Part shown: positions 37,987 to 42,508 of the stretch, piece after piece
How the letters are laid out: the number at the start of each line of letters is the position of its first letter
Position numbering within the stretch: position 1 is the stretch's first letter
Source of the DNA: a virus
Virus record (IMG/VR): IMGVR_UViG_3300048929_000777
Location: 1 to 42,508 of that record
Direction: 5' to 3' (one strand)
DNA length: 42,508 nt
Made by a program: the position numbers and the translations under genes
Notes under the pieces: model-generated
Told to the model about the DNA's origin: nothing
The model's input: only the letters and a program-made list of their open reading frames with translations
The model's database searches: none

Positions 37987-39901
37987 GCTCGGCATGCTCC
38001 TTGGTCTTATCGTTGCTGGGTTAGTGCTTCTTGCGCTGCCTCTATCCATGTTTCCGCAGGCGGTATCCGGAGGCGGAAACTCTGGTAATGGCGGGATACC
38101 AACGAGCCCTGTCTCGCAGAACTCCGGAGGGACAGGAATAAATACCGTCGTAAGCGGACTCTACCGCTGGTGGGACTCGTATGGTGCCTGCACGGGCGCT
38201 ATCGGCACTGGTGCGAGTGACTCTCTAAATCAGTGCTCTTTCTCGATGGCAAAGCGAGACATCCCTGGGCCTTCGCGCAATTGGTCAGTAGCTGGAACTA
38301 CGTTTTCGCAAATCCAGCAGAGCATCTTCGCCAACATTGCTCAGTATGAAAACGTGGTTTTGCCTCCGAAGCACGAATACGGAGGCGGTGAAAATGACAG
38401 CGTTTCATGTGCTTCCGCATCCGCTTCTTGCGGGGTTGCCATGCGCTTGATGAGATCGGCGGACTGGCTGCGCTTGATGACCCAATATCCGTCGCGTGTC
38501 ATGCCGAGCACTAGCGCCTGCGCCAAGACCGGAACCTGGACAAACGACACTTCCAATGCGGTGGTTCCGGCTGGCCAAACTACGCTTGGATACCCCGTCT
38601 CCAACACCACCGGGACAGGTACACTCACGTGCACTGTACCTACCTCGGCGTCATCCCAGGTATGCCTCACGACTCTGAACACAACAGCAGCCACCGCTGT
38701 ATTTACAGTCTCCATCGATTCTTCTCTGGTTGTTGATGCGAACTCCGGCACGACATCGTGGTCGGCTACAACTCTCAGTCCTACCAACCCAGCACTGACC
38801 GGAGCCAAGGCTTTATATGGTCAGTGCTTTGCTGTGACGCCAAACCAAACACATCAGGTAGTGGTAACTGTCTCCTCCGGTTCCGGTACAGAAATCGGAA
38901 TGATCAGCACGGTGCCACCACTTGCTCAGCAGCCCTATCTTGCCGTCTACAACGTAATCACGGATTCAGTCTGGACGAATGCGGCCGTCTGGAATTCCAT
39001 CACGTCCTCTCTGATCACGACGTTTCAGGGATATGGTTTCGGTCATATCTATCTGGACGACCTAGTGAACGGAACGCCTGGCATGAATACCGCTGCGGAC
39101 ATATCATCGTCCGAGCAGGCGCCTCTGCCAGGATCGACTTCCCCTAACCACCCAGGACCGATTGGTCAACTACACATGTATCAGACCGATGTCGCATCAG
39201 CGGCAGCAGCAGGCTTTCGCTTCTCTGGTACTGGTATGGGAGGAAAGAGTACCGAGCTTGGCGTGTCATCTATTCCTTTCCGGTTTTACCCATACGGCCA
39301 CGGACAGGCTCAAACGTTCTATGAGAAGTTCCACCTCATGGGAGATTCCAATTTCCCTAGCGGTGTAGCTCTCTATTCCGGAAATAACTTTCTCGCCGGG
39401 TATGCGACGTATACAGACGCTTCGAGTGGGCAACCGTGGTCTGGAAAAAATATCCTCTCGGCCTTTTCCCCCGCAGTGAACACATTGTGGAATTGCACTT
39501 CCACAATCCCCAACAACACTGCGCTCACCACGGTTGTTGCGAGCTCTATCTTCACGACAAAACTCTGCGATGATCCTGCCGGAAATGCCTATCGCAACAT
39601 CATTGTGCAGACTGTCGGAACTGCGATTGCGTCAGCCGCAACCATCGCGCCTACTACAGGTCTTGTCCACGTCACAGGCACGGCGGCCATCAGTGCCGTC
39701 ACACCCCCACCAGGAGTGTGTGACAAGGGCGCACTCGGTTGCACAATCACCCTCATTCCTGATGGTGCATGGACGTTAGCTACTGGTGGAACGCCCTCTA
39801 CGACGTCGTTCACTTTCAATAACGCCACCACAGCCGTTGTAGGACGACCTATGGCTCTTACCTGCGACGTTGCGGCGCAAAGATGCTACGCTCCTTACTA
39901 A
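37973..39901 (+). CDS. Exported divergent SGNH-like protein
   Basis: ATG 37973 gives 642 aa. A hydrophobic N-terminal segment (GMLLGLIVAGLVLLALPLSM) is a signal peptide or anchor. The SGNH outline is visible but altered: RWWDSYGACTG in place of GDS (Ser about 69), NWSVAGTTFSQIQ as block II, YGGGENDS (about 136-143) for block III, and SPNHPGPIGQLHM (His about 393) for block V, where the Asp three before the His is Ser. A beta-sandwich insert (about 185-310) sits at the same place as in the SGNH protein upstream. It looks like a diverged paralogue, perhaps with altered or lost catalysis. Confidence 0.65.
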   Translation: MRFTKLGMLLGLIVAGLVLLALPLSMFPQAVSGGGNSGNGGIPTSPVSQNSGGTGINTVVSGLYRWWDSYGACTGAIGTGASDSLNQCSFSMAKRDIPGPSRNWSVAGTTFSQIQQSIFANIAQYENVVLPPKHEYGGGENDSVSCASASASCGVAMRLMRSADWLRLMTQYPSRVMPSTSACAKTGTWTNDTSNAVVPAGQTTLGYPVSNTTGTGTLTCTVPTSASSQVCLTTLNTTAATAVFTVSIDSSLVVDANSGTTSWSATTLSPTNPALTGAKALYGQCFAVTPNQTHQVVVTVSSGSGTEIGMISTVPPLAQQPYLAVYNVITDSVWTNAAVWNSITSSLITTFQGYGFGHIYLDDLVNGTPGMNTAADISSSEQAPLPGSTSPNHPGPIGQLHMYQTDVASAAAAGFRFSGTGMGGKSTELGVSSIPFRFYPYGHGQAQTFYEKFHLMGDSNFPSGVALYSGNNFLAGYATYTDASSGQPWSGKNILSAFSPAVNTLWNCTSTIPNNTALTTVVASSIFTTKLCDDPAGNAYRNIIVQTVGTAIASAATIAPTTGLVHVTGTAAISAVTPPPGVCDKGALGCTITLIPDGAWTLATGGTPSTTSFTFNNATTAVVGRPMALTCDVAAQRCYAPY

Positions 39902-39919
39902 AATCTGAACATAAAGTGC

Positions 39920-39949
39920 GCGGGGCTGGCTAAGGCTGGCCCCGCTTTT
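39920..39949 (+). terminator. Rho-independent terminator after the SGNH genes
   Basis: GCGGGGC, 12-base loop, GCCCCGC (39920-39945), then TTTT. CTTTTGCGTGTTTGGCGCAC follows, partly like the tracts after the other terminators at 13678 and 21566. Confidence 0.8.
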
Positions 39950-39998
39950 GCGTGTTTGGCGCACATTTCTCAACACATGGGATAACCACCATGAAGCC

Positions 39999-40655
39999 AT
40001 GACCACTGCACGCAAATTCGAGATCGGTATAGCTTTTCTGGTGGTGCTCTTCCTTGTGAGCGCCTACATCCGCGAACGTGAGGCGAGGGTAACCGCAGAG
40101 GCTGCAATCGCGGCCAAGACGGATGCGCAGAAAGAGCGTGACACTCAGACTGCCGCGGCAATCGCGGATCTCAAGAAGCAGATGGACGGCGTAAAGACTG
40201 CCCCGCAGGCTGCGCAGGTGATTGAGCGATACATCGCCGCGCCGCCTACAGTCAACGGACCTTCGTTGAGGACTGCCGATCCGGTCACCGTTGTGGAGCA
40301 GGGCGACTTGAAGGGCTCGAAGGTATACGACGAGCTACCCGCAGCGCCGGATACCGAGCAGCGCGTGATTCTGACGGATGCCCAGGCGCAGACGATTGCA
40401 AAGCAGCAGATTGTGTGCGATGCCACACAGAAAAGTCTGAGCACATGCAGCGCGGATCTCGCGGACCAGAAGCAAGCGACCGCTGTAGCGGTGAAGGCGC
40501 TTAAGGGCGGGAGCTGGATGCAGCGGGCGTTGCGCGTTGCTGTTCCGGTGGGATGCGCTGCCGGCGGGGCGTTTGCGGGTGGCTATTTGAAAGGTGCGCA
40601 GGGAGCGGCTCTCGGTGCTGTGGGTGCCGGCGTGCTCTGCGCGATTGGATTCTAA
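39999..40655 (+). CDS. Membrane protein with coiled coil, spanin-like
   Basis: ATG 39999 gives 218 aa. An N-terminal membrane helix (FEIGIAFLVVLFLVSAYI, residues 8-25) is followed by a coiled coil rich in Ala, Lys and Gln (about 27-70) and a periplasmic-like middle. A Gly/Ala-rich C-terminal hydrophobic region (VAVPVGCAAGGAFAGGYL) is also present. The N-in helix plus coiled coil resembles Rz-type inner-membrane spanins. The Gly-rich end is unusual for Rz. It begins the lysis-type cassette. Confidence 0.6.
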   Translation: MTTARKFEIGIAFLVVLFLVSAYIREREARVTAEAAIAAKTDAQKERDTQTAAAIADLKKQMDGVKTAPQAAQVIERYIAAPPTVNGPSLRTADPVTVVEQGDLKGSKVYDELPAAPDTEQRVILTDAQAQTIAKQQIVCDATQKSLSTCSADLADQKQATAVAVKALKGGSWMQRALRVAVPVGCAAGGAFAGGYLKGAQGAALGAVGAGVLCAIGF

Positions 40656-40664
40656 GGAGGCGGA

Positions 40665-40988
40665 ATGGGTGAGCTACTTGAGAAGGTGAAGTCGTTCCGC
40701 TGGTGGACGATATTGAAGGCGTTGCCGTTTGAAGGTGGCCCGAGTTCCACGAAGTGGGTCTATCTCGCTTGGAACATGATTCTCGCTGCGGGATTCTTCG
40801 TGTGCGTCCTATCTCTTTGCTTTGTTCATGTCCATACGCATGAACATCGAGTGGACGCGGCAATGGTGGGCTTAATCCTTGGTCTGGCAGGCACGGGGAG
40901 TACATGCGCCACGCTGGCGCTCAATCACCGCCGTTCGAAGAATACTGAAGTCGTGATGGCAAAGCAGGAGGGTGAGACGCGTGGCTGA
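40665..40988 (+). CDS. Two-helix membrane protein, holin candidate
   Basis: The 107 aa are behind AAGGAGGCGG, a strong ribosome site. Two membrane helices are seen (VYLAWNMILAAGFFVCVLSL, about 32-51; AAMVGLILGLAGTGSTCATL, about 65-84) with a His-rich loop (CFVHVHTHEHRVD) and a charged C-terminus. Size, number of helices and its place before an XhlA-like protein fit a class II holin. The holin would let the SleB-type hydrolase reach the wall. Confidence 0.6.
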   Translation: MGELLEKVKSFRWWTILKALPFEGGPSSTKWVYLAWNMILAAGFFVCVLSLCFVHVHTHEHRVDAAMVGLILGLAGTGSTCATLALNHRRSKNTEVVMAKQEGETRG

Positions 40989-41220
40989 AGAGGCAACCTC
41001 CCTACAAAGAATTGAGCGCATGATGGAACGCCTGATGATTCAGCTTTTGGGTTCCGTTGAGGGCGACACGGAACACGGGCGCCTGCCACGAGTTGAAGCG
41101 GAGGTGGCCGACCATGACAAGCGTCTGCGTAGCCTCGAAAACATCTATGTCCGCGGTACCGGTGTGACGTTGGCTGTAGTCGTTGGCTACGAGTTGCTGA
41201 AAACCTGGTTCCATAAGTAA
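40981..41220 (+). CDS. XhlA-like lysis accessory protein
   Basis: GTG 40981 lies nine bases after AGGAGG and overlaps the holin candidate's stop. The 79 aa start with a coiled coil (SLQRIERMMERLMIQLL), then EVADHDKRLRSLENIYVR, and end in one membrane helix (GTGVTLAVVVGYELLKTWF). This N-terminal coil plus C-terminal helix is the layout of hemolysin XhlA proteins, which assist holins. Confidence 0.6.
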   Translation: MAEEATSLQRIERMMERLMIQLLGSVEGDTEHGRLPRVEAEVADHDKRLRSLENIYVRGTGVTLAVVVGYELLKTWFHK

Positions 41221-41229
41221 CGGAGACAC

Positions 41230-42258
41230 ATGCAGAAATCACTCGATGCAAAGATTGTGGCCGGCGTGGAGCGGGCGTTGGCGACGAAGTTGTCTCACCG
41301 CGACATCGCGATGCAGTTCGGTATCTCTGTCGGTAGCGTGTCGAACGTGAAGGCGCGTATGGCGCAGCCCGTAAAGGCGGCGGGGGTACGCGCTGACAAG
41401 AAGATCGCTACATATCACTGGCGTGACTTCATTGAACCAGCGAAGGCAATGCAGCGGCTCAAGAAATCAACATCGTGGTCGCAGGATCAAGCACGCATTG
41501 AGCTTGGCGATGGTAAGTCGCCCGTCATCCTGTGCGGGTTCGGTGACCAGCATATCGGCTCGTACGGCGCGAACTACGACGGCTTCGTGGCGATGACCGA
41601 AGAGATTGTCAAAACCCCCGGCCTCTACATCGCTTTGATGGGCGACTTTGCTGAGATGGCCATTCGTCTACGCGGCGTACTGGAGGTGACGAGCCAGGTG
41701 CTGACGCCGGAAATGCAGGAGGCGTTCCTGGAGTCGTGGCTGGATGAGATCCAGCACAAGGTCGCCTTCGCCACATGGGACAACCATGCTGTCATGCGAC
41801 AAGAGGCGCAGGCTGGTACTTCCGCCGTGAAGAACCTGCTGGCGCGCCGGTGCGTTTACCACAACGGCATCGGCCATTCTGACATCGTTGTCGGCAAACA
41901 GGTCTACAGGGCTGCAGCCAGCCATAAGTTCCGTGGCGGCTCCATGTTCAACCGGTTGCATGCCCAGGGCCGGTACGTTCGACAGCAGGCGGCAGACCGC
42001 GAGCTGGTGTTCATGGGAGATATTCACCAGTGGGCGTTCTCGGCGACGGAGGACGCGGGCGCTGAGCGCGTCTACATCACCGGCGGTACGCTCCACGAGA
42101 ACAGCGGATATGCCAAGCGCTTCTTTAGCCTGACAACCGCGGCGCACTACCCCTGCGTGGTGCTGATGCATGATCGTCACGCGATGATTCCGTTCAAGTC
42201 CATCGCAGAGGCCAGGACATTTGTCGCAGGGTGGGAGAGAAGTGTTGGCAGGAATTGA
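41230..42258 (+). CDS. HTH-metallophosphoesterase fusion
   Basis: The 342 aa combine an N-terminal helix-turn-helix (SHRDIAMQFGISVGSVSNVK, residues 22-41) and a calcineurin-like metallophosphoesterase domain. Metal ligands are visible in order: GDQHIG (D-x-H, about 107-109), MGDFAEM (GD, about 138), TWDNHAVM (N-H, about 185), ASHKFRG (His about 231) and GDIHQW (about 263-266). The domain could cut phosphodiesters such as nucleic-acid ends or cyclic nucleotides. Place after the lysis genes, near the right end, is typical for cargo. GGAGACAC precedes the ATG. Confidence 0.75.
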   Translation: MQKSLDAKIVAGVERALATKLSHRDIAMQFGISVGSVSNVKARMAQPVKAAGVRADKKIATYHWRDFIEPAKAMQRLKKSTSWSQDQARIELGDGKSPVILCGFGDQHIGSYGANYDGFVAMTEEIVKTPGLYIALMGDFAEMAIRLRGVLEVTSQVLTPEMQEAFLESWLDEIQHKVAFATWDNHAVMRQEAQAGTSAVKNLLARRCVYHNGIGHSDIVVGKQVYRAAASHKFRGGSMFNRLHAQGRYVRQQAADRELVFMGDIHQWAFSATEDAGAERVYITGGTLHENSGYAKRFFSLTTAAHYPCVVLMHDRHAMIPFKSIAEARTFVAGWERSVGRN

Positions 42259-42508
42259 AGAGACCTTGACCGAGCGGGGAGCCCGTTACGGTTCATTCGA
42301 TGAGCAAGCTCGCATCTCGCAGAACATCAAGCGGGCTATGATGGACTCACCCAACTGGCCAAAGCTGTCAGATGCCCAGCGTGAGGCCCTGGAGATGTGC
42401 GCGGTGAAGTTTAGCCGGATTCTCCACGGTGATCCGAACTATGCCGACTCGTGGCACGACTCACAGGGGTATCTAAGGTTGGTGGAAGACAGCCTAGCGG
42501 CAGGATAG
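42242..42508 (+). CDS. DUF6378-like phage protein
   Basis: GTG 42242 (behind GGGAGAGAA) gives 88 aa beginning VLAGIEETLTERGARYGSFD. TERGARYGSF, the middle ALEMCAVKFSRILHGDPNYA and DSWHDSQGYLRLVED match the DUF6378 family found in many siphoviruses, function unknown. It overlaps the metallophosphoesterase gene by 17 bases in another frame. Its TAG is the last codon of the window. Confidence 0.75.
   Translation: MLAGIEETLTERGARYGSFDEQARISQNIKRAMMDSPNWPKLSDAQREALEMCAVKFSRILHGDPNYADSWHDSQGYLRLVEDSLAAG

Noticed and set aside
40972-40980. GTG 40972 as start of the XhlA-like gene
   Set aside because: It overlaps the AGGAGG ribosome site too closely; GTG 40981 has proper spacing.

Overview
The window reads as a nearly complete temperate siphovirus (prophage or temperate phage genome) with lambda-type morphogenesis. 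It starts and ends exactly at gene boundaries (a stop codon at base 1 on the minus strand and at base 42508 on the plus strand). An integrase sits at the left end, and no host housekeeping genes, tRNAs or rRNAs are visible, so both att sites probably lie outside. The host cannot be fixed from the sequence. The DNA is moderately GC-rich, uses many GTG starts with GTGA/ATGA overlaps, and encodes several Sec-type signal peptides, so a Gram-negative-type host is likely. Acidobacteriota is my guess, from the general look of the proteins only.

Layout. (1) 1-2432, minus strand: a leftward lysogeny operon of two micro-ORFs, a zinc-ribbon/HTH protein, excisionase, tyrosine integrase and a small unknown. 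(2) 2468-3185: an operator/promoter region and a LexA/CI-type self-cleaving repressor. (3) 3186-3962: mostly non-coding, with a sigma70-like promoter reading into a short two-hairpin transcript (candidate sRNA) and back-to-back terminators. (4) 3976-4904, minus: a two-gene accessory operon, a BRCT plus WYL-like protein and a Sec-exported protein. (5) 5012-15656, plus: early genes, including a 24-bp tandem-repeat gene, MazG-like, YqaJ exonuclease, RusA, a phage DNA sliding clamp, replication-organiser-type proteins, HNH, SSB, a coiled-coil protein and a cytosine-methyltransferase-like protein. One reversed gene lies at 12213-12539. (6) 15657-16528: a gap holding two unlisted minus-strand membrane micro-genes and RNA hairpins.

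(7) 16529-25464: the packaging and head block (Nu1-like small terminase, GpA-type large terminase, gpW-like joiner, lambda-type portal, fused U35 protease and HK97 capsid protein, head completion, tail terminator, tail tube). (8) 25655-34337: the tail block (G/GT chaperones with a -1 frameshift, tape measure, M/L/K/J homologues). It is interrupted by a minus-strand structural-looking gene and a SleB-type wall hydrolase. (9) 34347-39901: an Ig-like protein, then three consecutive genes with export signals, two of them SGNH-hydrolase-like. This is odd for virion tail fibres. (10) 39999-42508: a spanin/holin-like membrane cassette, an HTH-metallophosphoesterase fusion and a DUF6378-like protein.

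The most unusual points are these: the two export-tagged SGNH-like proteins in the tail-fibre position; the BRCT-WYL operon next to the immunity region; an operator-like motif shared by the two early control regions; a terminator plus CATAAC plus start-codon arrangement seen twice with identical spacing; the candidate sRNA; and the repeat gene, whose 18-nt constant part is invariant in all 12 copies while the 6-nt part varies. Functions are assigned from motifs read by eye; no database search was run.
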